64,000 nt of DNA from NCBI GenBank assembly GCA_900549755.1, contig URPQ01000002.1, positions 1-64,000 of the forward strand. The letters run 5' to 3'. A model generated the notes under the pieces. It was not told the origin of the DNA and searched no databases. It was given only the letters and a program-made list of their open reading frames with translations. The position numbers were made by a program, and so were the translations under genes. Positions 42,391 to 52,369 of the stretch are shown here, piece by piece. This DNA is from an uncultured Oscillospiraceae bacterium. GTDB taxonomy: Bacteria > Bacillota > Clostridia > Oscillospirales > Acutalibacteraceae. How positions within the stretch are numbered: the first letter of the stretch is position 1; the number at the start of each line of letters is the position of its first letter.

Positions 42391-45300
42391 CTATTTAAAA
42401 TATTTCACTGCCGAGCGGAACATTTTAATATCGTAATTTCCGGGAACGTTTTTATAAAGGTCGGCAGCATATCTTTCAGAGTGACCCATTTTACCGAACA
42501 CTCTGCCGTCGGGCGAGGTTATACCCTCAATTGCATAGTAAGAACCGTTCGGGTTAAAGTGAATATCACTTGTAGCTTCTCCCTTTTCATCCACATACTG
42601 CGTAGCAATCTGCCCGTTTTCGGCAAGGCGATGTATCAGCTCGTCGCTTGCTATAAACCTGCCCTCGCCGTGAGAGATAGGCACACTGTATATATCGCCC
42701 ACCTCGGTATCCGCAAGCCACGGAGATTTATTCGATGCTATGCGCGTTCTTACTATTTTTGACTGGTGGCGCGCTATTGTATTATATGTAAGGGTCGGGC
42801 AGTTCTCATAGGTATCGATTATCTTACCGTAAGGCACAAGCCCTAACTTTATAAGCGCTTGAAAACCGTTGCATATGCCGCACATAAGCCCGTCTCTGTT
42901 ATCAAGCAGGTCGGTCACCTGCTCTTTAACCGCGGCATTGCGGAAAAACGCGGTTATAAACTTGCCGCTGCCGTCAGGCTCGTCGCCGCCCGAAAATCCA
43001 CCGGGAATAAACACCATTTGCGCGGTTTTAAGGCTGTTTGCAAATTCTTCAACGCTTTTTGCCACATTTTCGGCACTGCGGTTGTTTATAACGAATATTT
43101 CAGGCTCTGCGCCTGCGTCGCGCATGGCCTTTGCGCTGTCATACTCGCAGTTGGTACCCGGGAAAACAGGAATTAAAACCTTGGGCTTTGCCGTTTTTAC
43201 TGCGGGAGAAACGCGATTTTCAGCCGTATAAGAAAATGTCAGCATTTCGGTCTTCGGGTTTTCCTTATTACAGCGGTAAACGCTTTCCAGTTTATTTTCA
43301 TAAATTCCGAGCAGTCTTTCAAGCCTTATTTCCTCGTCGTTATAAGAAATTTTGCCGTCTGCCGTTATTTCGCCGATTTCTGCGGCATCTGCAATATTCT
43401 CGGTTACTTCAAGCAAAAATCCGCCGTAGCAATAGCCGAAAATTTCGTTTGCGGTCAGATTATCGGCGAATTTAAAGCCTAACGAATTGCCGAAGCACAT
43501 TTTCATAACCGCCTCGGCTATACCGCCGAGGGTGGGCGTGTAGCAGGAAACCGCTTTGCCCGAGCGCAAAAGCGCAGTTACTCTTTCATAAACATTTAAA
43601 AGCGAGACGGTATCGGGCAGACCGTTTTTATCATAATCGGGCTTTATTAAAACAACCTTATTGCCCGCTTTTTTAAACTCGTTTGATACTATGTTTTCGG
43701 TTTTATCGGTTGTAACCGCAAAGGAGACTAAGGTGGGCGGAACATCTAAATTTTCAAAGCTGCCGCTCATTGAGTCCTTGCCGCCTATTGCCGCCGTTTT
43801 TAGCTCGGTTTGCGCCTTTAACGCGCCGAGCAGCGCCGCAAGCGGCTTGCCCCAACGTTTTTCATCTTTGTTAAGGCGCTCAAAATATTCCTGGAAAGTA
43901 AGGTAAACATCCTTAAAATCCGCACCCGTTGCAACCAATTTCGAAACCGACTCTATAACCGCAAGGTAAGCGCCGTGGTAGGGGCTTTTCTCGGTAATAA
44001 ACGGGTTGTAGCCCCACGCCATAAGCGAGCAATCGTTTGTGTGCTTTTTCTCTACCGAAATTTTCTGAACCATTGCCTGTATAGGCGTTAACTGGTTTTT
44101 GCCGCCGAACGGCATAAGCACCGTGCCCGCGCCGATTGTGGAGTCAAACTGTTCTGAAAGCCCGCGCTTTGAGCAAATATTAAGGTCGTCCGCCAAGGCA
44201 AGATAATTTTCGGTAAACCCGCCGTCCACCTTTTTCTCGTAAGGCTCAGGTTTTGAAACGACGGCGGTAATATGCTTTTCGGCGCCGTTTGAATTTAAAA
44301 ATTCACGGCTTATGTTTACAATTGCCTTGCCGTTCCAGTTCATTACAAGGCGGGGTTCTTCCGTAACAGTGGCTACGGGTACCGCCTGTAAATTTTCGCT
44401 GTCGGCAAGCTTTAAAAATTCTTCCACGTCCGCAGGGGCAACCACAACCGCCATTCTTTCCTGCGATTCGCTTATTGCAAGCTCGGTTCCGTCAAGTCCA
44501 TCGTATTTTTTAGGCACGGCGTTAAGGTCAATTTCAAGACCGTCCGCCAATTCGCCTATCGCAACCGAAACGCCGCCCGCGCCGAAATCGTTGCAGCGCT
44601 TTATCATACGGCATGCGGTGGGGTTTCTGAAAAGCCTTTGCAGCTTTCTTTCCTCAGGAGCGTTGCCCTTTTGCACCTCTGCACCGCAGCTTTCAAGCGA
44701 TTTTAAGGTGTGCGATTTTGATGAACCTGTAGCGCCGCCGCAGCCGTCGCGCCCCGTTGAGCCGCCGAGCAGTATTACGGTATCGCCCGCGGCGGGTGTT
44801 TCGCGCCTTACGTTGCAGGCGGGCGCCGCGGCTATAACCGCGCCTATTTCCATACGCTTTGCGGCGTACCCGTCGTGATAAATTTCGTCTACAATTCCCG
44901 TAGCCAAGCCTATCTGATTACCGTAAGAGGAATAACCGTCTGCCGCGGTGGTAACAATTTTTCTTTGCGGCAACTTACCCGGCAACGTTTCAGATACCTT
45001 TTTAAGCGGGTCGGCAGCGCCTGTAACGCGCATGGCGCCGTAAACATAAGATCTGCCCGAAAGCGGGTCGCGTATTGCGCCGCCTATGCAGGTTGCCGCC
45101 CCGCCGAACGGCTCTATTTCGGTGGGGTGGTTGTGGGTCTCGTTTTTAAAGAGCAGCAGCCAGTCCTCGTCCGCTCCGTCAACATTCACCTTGATTTTAA
45201 CTGTGCAGGCGTTTATTTCTTCCGATTCGTCCAGCTTTTCAAGGCAGCCCTTGGCTTTTAAATATTTAACCGCAACGGTTGCAATATCCATAAGGCAAAC

Positions 45301-46080
45301 GGGTTTTGTTCTGCCAAGCTCCTTGCGCATTGCAAGATAATCGTTATACGCGCTCTGCAACAGCTCGTCCTCGAAAACCGCGCCGTCTATATGAGTTAGG
45401 AATGTGGTATGGCGGCAGTGATCCGACCAGTATGTATCAATCATTCTGATTTCGGTCATAGTGGGGTCGCGGTGCTCGGACTTAAAATAATCCTGACAGA
45501 ATTTAATATCGTCCGTGTCCATTGCAAGCCCGTATTTGCTTACAAAATCGGCAAGACCTTTATTATCAAGCGAGGTAAACCCGTCAAGCGTTGCCACCGA
45601 CTCGGGTATATTGTATTTTAATACAAGCGTCAGCGGCTTTTCAAGCGCCGCCTCGCGCGCCTCAACGGGATTTATAACATACTTTTTAATTGCTTTCAGT
45701 TCTTCTGCGGTAATATCGCCGTAAAGCATATAAACCTTTGCCGTGCGGATAAGCGGTCTGTCACCCCTTGATATAAGCTGAATACACTGCGCGGCGGAGT
45801 CTGCGCGCTGGTCGAACTGACCGGGAAGATATTCCACAGCGAAAACCGCCGCACCATCGTTTTCAAGCTCGGAATAGGTATTATCAAGCTGCGGTTCCGA
45901 GAAAACGGTTTTTACCGCGTAATCAAAAAGCTCTTTTGTTATATTTTCCGCGTCATAGCGGTTAATTACGCGAAGTGATGTAACGCTTTTAATCTGCAAA
46001 AGCGTATTTATATCGTTAAGCAGCGCTCTTGCCTCTGCCGCAAGCTCTTTTTTCTTTTCTGTAAATACACGGTATACCAT
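42391..46080 (-). CDS. purL: Phosphoribosylformylglycinamidine synthase, single chain
   Basis: 1,229-residue enzyme of de novo purine synthesis, converting FGAR to FGAM with ATP and glutamine. It is the long single-chain form (fused PurS-PurL-PurQ order). The synthetase domains carry HNHPTEIEPFGGAATCIGGAIRD (about 345-370) and DFGAGGVSVAIGE; the C-terminal glutaminase (about 970-1229) has the nucleophile loop GICNGFQ and the closing GEG/HSER region. This form is common in Clostridia, unlike the three-gene PurS/L/Q of Bacillus. Last gene of the operon, 1 nt after purD. Confidence 0.95.
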   Translation of the reverse strand: MVYRVFTEKKKELAAEARALLNDINTLLQIKSVTSLRVINRYDAENITKELFDYAVKTVFSEPQLDNTYSELENDGAAVFAVEYLPGQFDQRADSAAQCIQLISRGDRPLIRTAKVYMLYGDITAEELKAIKKYVINPVEAREAALEKPLTLVLKYNIPESVATLDGFTSLDNKGLADFVSKYGLAMDTDDIKFCQDYFKSEHRDPTMTEIRMIDTYWSDHCRHTTFLTHIDGAVFEDELLQSAYNDYLAMRKELGRTKPVCLMDIATVAVKYLKAKGCLEKLDESEEINACTVKIKVNVDGADEDWLLLFKNETHNHPTEIEPFGGAATCIGGAIRDPLSGRSYVYGAMRVTGAADPLKKVSETLPGKLPQRKIVTTAADGYSSYGNQIGLATGIVDEIYHDGYAAKRMEIGAVIAAAPACNVRRETPAAGDTVILLGGSTGRDGCGGATGSSKSHTLKSLESCGAEVQKGNAPEERKLQRLFRNPTACRMIKRCNDFGAGGVSVAIGELADGLEIDLNAVPKKYDGLDGTELAISESQERMAVVVAPADVEEFLKLADSENLQAVPVATVTEEPRLVMNWNGKAIVNISREFLNSNGAEKHITAVVSKPEPYEKKVDGGFTENYLALADDLNICSKRGLSEQFDSTIGAGTVLMPFGGKNQLTPIQAMVQKISVEKKHTNDCSLMAWGYNPFITEKSPYHGAYLAVIESVSKLVATGADFKDVYLTFQEYFERLNKDEKRWGKPLAALLGALKAQTELKTAAIGGKDSMSGSFENLDVPPTLVSFAVTTDKTENIVSNEFKKAGNKVVLIKPDYDKNGLPDTVSLLNVYERVTALLRSGKAVSCYTPTLGGIAEAVMKMCFGNSLGFKFADNLTANEIFGYCYGGFLLEVTENIADAAEIGEITADGKISYNDEEIRLERLLGIYENKLESVYRCNKENPKTEMLTFSYTAENRVSPAVKTAKPKVLIPVFPGTNCEYDSAKAMRDAGAEPEIFVINNRSAENVAKSVEEFANSLKTAQMVFIPGGFSGGDEPDGSGKFITAFFRNAAVKEQVTDLLDNRDGLMCGICNGFQALIKLGLVPYGKIIDTYENCPTLTYNTIARHQSKIVRTRIASNKSPWLADTEVGDIYSVPISHGEGRFIASDELIHRLAENGQIATQYVDEKGEATSDIHFNPNGSYYAIEGITSPDGRVFGKMGHSERYAADLYKNVPGNYDIKMFRSAVKYFK

Positions 46081-46081
46081 A

Positions 46082-47353
46082 TCAGTTTTCCTTTCCGGCG
46101 TTAAGCGCCCTTAAGCCTATATCCCTGCGGTAAAACGCATTTTCAAACGAAATTTTTTCTGCCTTTTCATAAGCCGCGCAAAGCGCCTCTTTAAGCGTGG
46201 GGGCGGTTGCGGTAACGCCCAGCACCCTGCCGCCCGAGGTTACAAGCTTGCCGTCCTTAATTTCCGCGCCTGCAACGAAAACGCTGTCCTTTACGCTTTC
46301 GTCCATTTTAATTTCAAAGCCCTTTTTGTAAGATACGGGGTACCCGCCCGAAGCTATTATAACGCATGCGGCGGCGCCGTTTTTAAACCGCACCTCGGTA
46401 TTTTTTAACGTGCCGTTTGTAACCGCGCGCATAACCGTGAAAAGGTCGCTTTCAAGCAGGGGCAGCACCACCTGCGTTTCGGGGTCTCCGAAACGGCAAT
46501 TGTATTCAATAACCTTTGGACCGTCGGGAGTCAGCATAAGCCCAAAATAAAGGCAGCCCTTAAAGGTGCGCCCCTCGGCGTTCATAGCGTTTACCGTGGG
46601 TAAAAAGATTTTTTCCATACACTGCTTTGCAACTTCGGGGGTGTAGTAAGGGTTCGGCGCTATTGTTCCCATACCGCCTGTGTTAAGCCCTTTATCCCCG
46701 TCCAGCGCGCGTTTGTGGTCCATTGAGGGAACCATGGGAACTACCGTTTCCCCGTCCGTAAACGAAAGCACCGAAACTTCGGGGCCTGTTAAAAATTCTT
46801 CTATAACAATTTTTTCGCCGCTTTTGCCGAAGACCTTATCTTCCATAATATCGCGCACGGCGCGTTTTGCATCTTCACGTGTTTCGGCAATAATTACGCC
46901 CTTACCGAGCGCCAAGCCGTCCGCCTTAATAACGGCGGGCAGCGGCGCTGTTTCAAGGTATGAAAGCGCGCTTTCGGGGTTATCGAAAACCTCGTAGGCG
47001 GCTGAGGGTATGCCGTATTTTTTCATAAGATTTTTTGAAAAAACCTTGCTGCCCTCAATAATCGCCGCCTTTTTATCGGGTCCGAAACAAGGAATACCCG
47101 CCTTTGTAAGCTCGTCCACCGCGCCGAGGCATAACGGGTCGTCGGGCGCTACAACGGCGTAATCAATTTTATTTTCGGCAGCAAATTTCACCTGCGCCGC
47201 TATATCGGTTGCACTTATATTTACGCAAACCGCGTCGTCGGCAATTCCGCCGTTACCCGGCAGCGCGTAAAGCTCGGTTATTTCTTTACTTTCTTTTAGC
47301 TTTTTAATAATGGCGTGTTCTCTCCCGCCGCCGCCTATAACCATTACCTTCAT
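46082..47353 (-). CDS. purD: Phosphoribosylamine-glycine ligase (GARS)
   Basis: 423-residue ATP-grasp ligase joining glycine to phosphoribosylamine. Typical motifs are present: GGGGREHAI at the start, PLCLGAVDELTKAGIPCFGP, the KADGLALGKGVIIA loop and the metal-binding EYNCRFGDPETQ. The length is normal for PurD. It follows the AICAR formyltransferase gene by 15 bp. Confidence 0.96.
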   Translation of the reverse strand: MKVMVIGGGGREHAIIKKLKESKEITELYALPGNGGIADDAVCVNISATDIAAQVKFAAENKIDYAVVAPDDPLCLGAVDELTKAGIPCFGPDKKAAIIEGSKVFSKNLMKKYGIPSAAYEVFDNPESALSYLETAPLPAVIKADGLALGKGVIIAETREDAKRAVRDIMEDKVFGKSGEKIVIEEFLTGPEVSVLSFTDGETVVPMVPSMDHKRALDGDKGLNTGGMGTIAPNPYYTPEVAKQCMEKIFLPTVNAMNAEGRTFKGCLYFGLMLTPDGPKVIEYNCRFGDPETQVVLPLLESDLFTVMRAVTNGTLKNTEVRFKNGAAACVIIASGGYPVSYKKGFEIKMDESVKDSVFVAGAEIKDGKLVTSGGRVLGVTATAPTLKEALCAAYEKAEKISFENAFYRRDIGLRALNAGKEN

Positions 47354-47368
47354 TAAAAAAACTCCTTA

Positions 47369-48553
47369 TCAGTGGTGAAAAAGCCTCATGCCCGTAAACG
47401 CCATTGCAATGCCGTATTTATTGCAGCAATCAATTACAATATCGTCGCGTATAGAGCCGCCCGGCTCTGCAATATAGGAAACGCCACTTTTACGCGCGCG
47501 CTCTATATTATCATCAAACGGGAAAAATGCGTCAGACCCTAAAGATACGCCCGAAATGCCCGATAAATAATTCTTTATTTCCTCATCGGTCAGCGGCTCG
47601 GGACGGGTCTTAAAGTATTTCTGCCATATTCCGTCGGCGCAAACGTCTTCTTCGTTGCGGTTTATAAAGCCGTCTATAATATTATCGCGGTCGGGACGTC
47701 TTATATCGTCCTTAAACGGCAGCTCAAGCACTCGGTCATACTGCCGCAGAAACCAGGTATCGGCCTTTGAGCCTGCAAGACGTGTGCAATGCACGCGCGA
47801 CTGCTGCCCCGCGCCCACGCCTATAGCCTGACCGTCAAACGCAAAGCAGACCGAGTTTGACTGGGTGTATTTAAGGGTTATAAGCGAAATTATAAGGTCG
47901 CGGCGGGCGCTTTCGGGTATATTCTTATTTTCCGTTACAATATTGTTAAGCAATGAATTATCAATTTTAAAATTGTTTCTGCCCTGCTCGAAGGTTATGC
48001 CGAAAACCTGCTTGCGCTCTTTCGGTTCGGGAATATATTCGGGGTCTATTTCAACTATATTGTAGCCGCCCTTGCGCTTTGATTTTAAAATTTCAAGCGC
48101 CTCAGGCTCATAACCGGGGGCTATAACGCCGTCGGACACCTCGCGCTTTATAAGCTCGGCGGTCTTTTTATCGCATATATCCGAAAGCGCCACCCAATCC
48201 CCGAAAGAGCACATACGGTCGGTTCCCCTTGCCCTTGCATACGCGCAGGCAAGCGGAGAGTCGTCAAGCCCCTCTATATCATCAACAAAGCAAGCCCTTT
48301 TAAGTTTATCGGACAGCGGAATACCAACAGCCGCGCTTGTGGGGCTTACATGCTTAAACGAGGTTACGGCTGGCAGGCCCAGTGCTTCTTTCAGCTCCTT
48401 TACAAGCTGCCATGAATTAAATGCGTCAAGAAAATTTATGTAGCCCGGCTTGCCGTTAAGAATTTTAATAGGCAGCTCTGCGCCGTTTTCCATAAATATT
48501 TTGGCGGGCTTTTGGTTTGGGTTGCAGCCGTATTTCAGTTCAAACTCTTTCAT
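47369..48553 (-). CDS. Stand-alone AICAR formyltransferase
   Basis: 394 residues matching only the AICAR-transformylase part of PurH, which transfers the formyl group from 10-formyl-tetrahydrofolate to AICAR. It starts with ELKYGCNPNQKPAKI, equivalent to the LRYGxNPHQ of PurH, and has the catalytic Lys-His pair in SFKHVSPTSAAVG, plus GAGQQSRVHCTRLA and FFPFDDN. The usual N-terminal IMP cyclohydrolase (MGS-like) domain is absent; that step is supplied by the PurO-like neighbour. No standard symbol is given because purH names the fused enzyme. Confidence 0.9.
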   Translation of the reverse strand: MKEFELKYGCNPNQKPAKIFMENGAELPIKILNGKPGYINFLDAFNSWQLVKELKEALGLPAVTSFKHVSPTSAAVGIPLSDKLKRACFVDDIEGLDDSPLACAYARARGTDRMCSFGDWVALSDICDKKTAELIKREVSDGVIAPGYEPEALEILKSKRKGGYNIVEIDPEYIPEPKERKQVFGITFEQGRNNFKIDNSLLNNIVTENKNIPESARRDLIISLITLKYTQSNSVCFAFDGQAIGVGAGQQSRVHCTRLAGSKADTWFLRQYDRVLELPFKDDIRRPDRDNIIDGFINRNEEDVCADGIWQKYFKTRPEPLTDEEIKNYLSGISGVSLGSDAFFPFDDNIERARKSGVSYIAEPGGSIRDDIVIDCCNKYGIAMAFTGMRLFHH

Positions 48554-48556
48554 TTT

Positions 48557-49276
48557 TTATCTCCCGTTTTTGTTTATTATCTTATCGGTGTACTTGCCTG
48601 TTTCAATATCGGTATAACGCACGTAAAGCGAAATTTTATTTTCAACATTAAGGCTTTCCCAAATTTCATTTGCAAATTCCTCAATATCATCTTTAATATT
48701 GACCCTGTGCGGCTCGCCCGTAAATGTGGGCAGCGGGTCGCCGTTGCAGTTATAGGTGTGTATAAAGTGCCCGAGCCCCGCAACCGACGGATAAGAATAT
48801 GTGTAACGGCAGCAGTCCGAGCCGTTTTCATCTATACTTTTTAAAATGCTCATTTCGTATTTAAAGCCGTTCTCAAAATAAAGTATACCGCTTATTCTGG
48901 GGGTGAAATTCGGCGCATCGGGCTCAAATTCACGGGTTTCAAGCGATTCCTTAAAGCTTTTGCCCTCGCTCATTAAATTATATACCGTGTCGGTTTGGTC
49001 GCCGTTTGTAACAATAAGGCTGTTTTCCGTTTTGCGAACGGCATTGTAAATTATAAGCGAAGGGTCGCTCACCTTTGAAACGTCAAAAGGCTCGGTTTTA
49101 AGCGTTTCGCTTGTCTTTACAAACACGCGGTTACGGCTGTTTTCACTCCTGCCCATAATAAAATACGCGCACACCGCATTTTTCCTATCGGGCGAGGTTC
49201 CTATAACTATTCCGCGCCCCGCATACTCGTTGTCTTTTAAAAGGGTAGATATATCGTAGGATTTATATACGTTCAT
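48557..49276 (-). CDS. purO: PurO-type IMP cyclohydrolase
   Basis: 239 residues of the IMP_cyclohyd family, first known from archaea, closing the IMP ring in the final step. The conserved N-terminal YAGRGIVIGTSP and the MGRSENSRNRVFV segment are present, as are a NGDQTDT turn and a Pro/Asn-rich FTPRISG. Its position directly before AICAR formyltransferase makes the assignment firm. It overlaps purN by 14 nt. Confidence 0.88.
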   Translation of the reverse strand: MNVYKSYDISTLLKDNEYAGRGIVIGTSPDRKNAVCAYFIMGRSENSRNRVFVKTSETLKTEPFDVSKVSDPSLIIYNAVRKTENSLIVTNGDQTDTVYNLMSEGKSFKESLETREFEPDAPNFTPRISGILYFENGFKYEMSILKSIDENGSDCCRYTYSYPSVAGLGHFIHTYNCNGDPLPTFTGEPHRVNIKDDIEEFANEIWESLNVENKISLYVRYTDIETGKYTDKIINKNGR

Positions 49277-49883
49277 TTTTTCGCTCCTTAATTTCTTTGC
49301 AAACCTTTTCGGCAGCCGCAGGAAGTATTATCCATTCGGCGTTTTCCATAACCCGCTTTTGCAGAATTTCGGGCGTGTCGTTTTCATTAATTTCAACCGC
49401 CTTTTGCATTATAATTCTGCCGCCGTCGGGTATTTCGTTAACAAAATGCACCGTGGCGCCCGTCACCTTAACGCCGTAATCAAGCGCCGCTTTGTGAACT
49501 CTAAGCCCGTAAAAACCCTCGCCGCAAAACGACGGTATAAGCGACGGATGCACGTTTATTATCCTCTCTGGGTAGCGCTTTACGAAATCCGCGCTTAAAA
49601 TGCTCATAAAGCCCGCAAGCACAATAACCTCGATTTTTTCTTTTTCAAGCGCGTTTAAAATATTATCTTCAAACGCCTTTTGCGAAAAGTCCTTTCTTTC
49701 GCAAACTGCGGTTTTAATTCCCGCGTTTTCAGCCCTTTTAAGGGCGTATGCGTTTTTATTGCTTGAAACCACAAGCTTTATTTCGCCGCTTGTTATAATT
49801 CCGCTTTTTTGGGCGTTTATCAGCGCCTGCAAATTTGTTCCGCCGCCCGATACCAGCACCGCAATATTTACTTTATTATTCAA
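49263..49883 (-). CDS. purN: Phosphoribosylglycinamide formyltransferase
   Basis: 206-residue folate-dependent GART. It has the SGGGTNLQALI loop, the catalytic INVHPSLIPSF (Asn-His) and the following GVKVTGATVHFVNEIPDGG-type Asp. Length is normal. It overlaps both purM (8 nt) and purO (14 nt). Confidence 0.95.
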   Translation of the reverse strand: MNNKVNIAVLVSGGGTNLQALINAQKSGIITSGEIKLVVSSNKNAYALKRAENAGIKTAVCERKDFSQKAFEDNILNALEKEKIEVIVLAGFMSILSADFVKRYPERIINVHPSLIPSFCGEGFYGLRVHKAALDYGVKVTGATVHFVNEIPDGGRIIMQKAVEINENDTPEILQKRVMENAEWIILPAAAEKVCKEIKERKNERI

Positions 49884-50916
49884 TTATAACACCCTCGTCG
49901 GATTTAATAACCGAGCCTATAATATAAGCGTCCTCGCCGTTTGCTTTAAGAATTTCAATCGCTTTTTCCTTGTCCTCATCCGCTACGGTCACGCTCATTC
50001 CGACACCCATATTAAAGGTGTTGAACATATCTCGTTCGGGAATATTGCCCTTTTCTTCAATAAGTCGGAATATCGGCGGAATTTTAAGAGACGCTTTATC
50101 AACCTTAACCGAGTAACCCTCGGGCAATGCGCGCGGTATATTTTCGTAAAAACCGCCGCCTGTTATATGCGAAACTGCTTTTACATTCACTTTTTCAAAA
50201 AGCGCGAGCATTGATTTAACGTAGATTTTTGTAGGCTCTAAAAGCGTATCGCCGAGCGTTCTGCCGCCGAGCTCTTTAAGCGGAGAGGCAAGGTCGCAGT
50301 TTTCAATATCAAACACCCGCCGCACAAGCGAAAAGCCGTTTGAATGTACTCCTGATGATGCAAGCGCTATTACCGCGTCGCCCTCTTTAACCGTGTTTTT
50401 TTGAAGCATTTTAGCTTTATCTACAATACCAGTGCAGTAGCCTGCAAGGTCGTAATCATCTTCGGGCATAAGTCCCGGGTGCTCGGCAGTCTCGCCGCCT
50501 ATAAGCGCGCAGCCCGCCCTTACGCAGCCCTCTGCCACGCCGCTTACTATATCCGCTATTTTTTCGGGGTGATTTTTTCCGCAGGCAATATAATCAAGAA
50601 AGAAAAGCGGCTTTGCCCCGCAGCAGATTATATCGTTAACGCACATTGCAACGCAGTCTATGCCTATGGTATTGTGGCGGTCAAGCAGCATTGCAAGCTT
50701 TATCTTTGTGCCTACGCCGTCTGTTCCCGAAACCAAAACGGGTTCTTCAATGCCTTTAAGGTCAAGCCCGAAGCAACCTCCGAAGCCTCCCACATCGTCA
50801 AGGCAGCCGGATGTTTTTGTTCTTGCAATGTGGCTTTTCATAAGCTCAACCGATTTATAGCCCGCGGTTATATCAACGCCGGCGGCGGCGTATGATTTTG
50901 ACTGTGAATTATTCAT
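49876..50916 (-). CDS. purM: Phosphoribosylformylglycinamidine cyclo-ligase (AIRS)
   Basis: 346-residue ATP-dependent enzyme closing the imidazole ring to AIR. It has the typical SYAAAGVDITAG start, VSGTDGVGTKIKLA, FFLDYIACG, LIGGETAEHPG and HITGGGFYENIPR segments. The ATG at 50916 overlaps the purF stop by 8 nt; an earlier ATG would overlap purF more and adds residues not conserved in relatives. Confidence 0.95.
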   Translation of the reverse strand: MNNSQSKSYAAAGVDITAGYKSVELMKSHIARTKTSGCLDDVGGFGGCFGLDLKGIEEPVLVSGTDGVGTKIKLAMLLDRHNTIGIDCVAMCVNDIICCGAKPLFFLDYIACGKNHPEKIADIVSGVAEGCVRAGCALIGGETAEHPGLMPEDDYDLAGYCTGIVDKAKMLQKNTVKEGDAVIALASSGVHSNGFSLVRRVFDIENCDLASPLKELGGRTLGDTLLEPTKIYVKSMLALFEKVNVKAVSHITGGGFYENIPRALPEGYSVKVDKASLKIPPIFRLIEEKGNIPERDMFNTFNMGVGMSVTVADEDKEKAIEILKANGEDAYIIGSVIKSDEGVIIE

Positions 50917-52354
50917 TGCCGTTCTCCTTGTTTTCGGAAATTTTGGTTTCAAATCTGTTTTTCATGGGCGCCGACGGTATTTCGGTCGGGTATTTTCCGT
51001 CAAAACAGGCGGTGCAGTAGCCCGTGCCGTGAACGCCCTTTGCAATCTGTTTTACGCTTTCAACGCTTAAATATCCGAGCGAATCAACGCCTATGAGCCT
51101 TGCTATTTCATCAACCGAGTGCTTGCAGGCTATCAGGTTTTCTCTGGAGTCAATATCCGTTCCGTAATAGCAGGGGTTCATAAACGGCGGAGCGGACACG
51201 CGCATATGTATTTCCTTAGCGCCCGCCTCGCGCAAAAGCTTTACTATTCTGGCGCTTGTTGTGCCTCGCACAATTGAATCGTCTATCATAACTATTCGCT
51301 TGCCGCGCGCCACCTCGGCTATGGGGTTCAGCTTTATTTTAACCTTATCCTCGCGGCTTTTCTGCCCCGGGGCTATAAAGGTTCTGCCTATGTATTTATT
51401 TTTTATAAAGCCTATTTCATAGGGTATGCCCGATTGCTTTGAGTAACCGAGCGCCGCGTCCAGTCCGGAATCTGGCACGCCTATTACCACATCCGCCTGC
51501 ACCGGGTGCTCAAGCGCCAAAAACGCGCCCGCCCTTTGCCTTGCGGTATGCACCGAGCAGCCGTCTATTACCGAATCGGGGCGCGCAAAATAAATGTACT
51601 CAAAAACGCAAAGCGAGCAAGGTGCTTTTTGGCAATGGTCTCCAATGGTTCTTACGCCGTTTTTATCGAACACAACTATCTCGCCGGGCTTTATATCGCG
51701 TATAAATTCCGCCCCCACCGCGTCAAGCGCGCAGCTTTCGGAAGCCACAATGTATCTTCCGTCCTCCGTTTTGCCGTAGCACAGCGGGCGGAATCCGTTT
51801 TCATCACGCACGGCAATAAGCTTTGAAGGCGACATTATAACCAGCGAATACGCGCCTTTAATGCGGTTCATTGCGGCATTTACCGCCTGCTCTATTGAGG
51901 GGGCGGTAAGGCGCTCCTTTGTTATAATGTAGGATATTACCTCGGTATCGCTTGTGGTGTGGAAAATTGAGCCTTCAAGCTCTAATTCGCGCCTTAACTC
52001 CCCCGAATTTATAAGGTTGCCGTTATGCGCAAGCGCCATTTTGCCCTTTATGTGATTTACCACAATAGGCTGCGCATTGCTGCGGTCATTTGAGCCGGTA
52101 GTGCCGTAGCGCGCATGACCTACCGCAATATTGCCCTCGCCTAAGCGCTCTATTATTTCGGGCGTGAAAACGTCGTTTACAAGCCCCGTGTCTTTATAAT
52201 CCTTAAAAACGCCGTCGTCGTTTACCACAATCCCGCAGGATTCCTGCCCGCGGTGCTGGAGTGCGAACAAGCCGTAATACGCAGTGCTTGCAACGTCGCT
52301 GGTCTCACCCGAGTATACTCCGAATACTCCGCATTCTTCTCTTAAACTGCTCAT
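50909..52354 (-). CDS. purF: Amidophosphoribosyltransferase
   Basis: 481-residue first enzyme of purine synthesis. The glutaminase nucleophile is Cys8 after a 7-residue propeptide (MSSLREE | CGVFG), as in the Bacillus-type enzyme that is processed. The PRPP-binding loop IVMIDDSIVRGTTS is present, and later cysteines (CxxxACF region, CSLC) fit the iron-sulfur type. Allosteric control by AMP/GMP is known for the family. Confidence 0.96.
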   Translation of the reverse strand: MSSLREECGVFGVYSGETSDVASTAYYGLFALQHRGQESCGIVVNDDGVFKDYKDTGLVNDVFTPEIIERLGEGNIAVGHARYGTTGSNDRSNAQPIVVNHIKGKMALAHNGNLINSGELRRELELEGSIFHTTSDTEVISYIITKERLTAPSIEQAVNAAMNRIKGAYSLVIMSPSKLIAVRDENGFRPLCYGKTEDGRYIVASESCALDAVGAEFIRDIKPGEIVVFDKNGVRTIGDHCQKAPCSLCVFEYIYFARPDSVIDGCSVHTARQRAGAFLALEHPVQADVVIGVPDSGLDAALGYSKQSGIPYEIGFIKNKYIGRTFIAPGQKSREDKVKIKLNPIAEVARGKRIVMIDDSIVRGTTSARIVKLLREAGAKEIHMRVSAPPFMNPCYYGTDIDSRENLIACKHSVDEIARLIGVDSLGYLSVESVKQIAKGVHGTGYCTACFDGKYPTEIPSAPMKNRFETKISENKENGNE

Positions 52355-52369
52355 TTATGCCTCCAAGTA

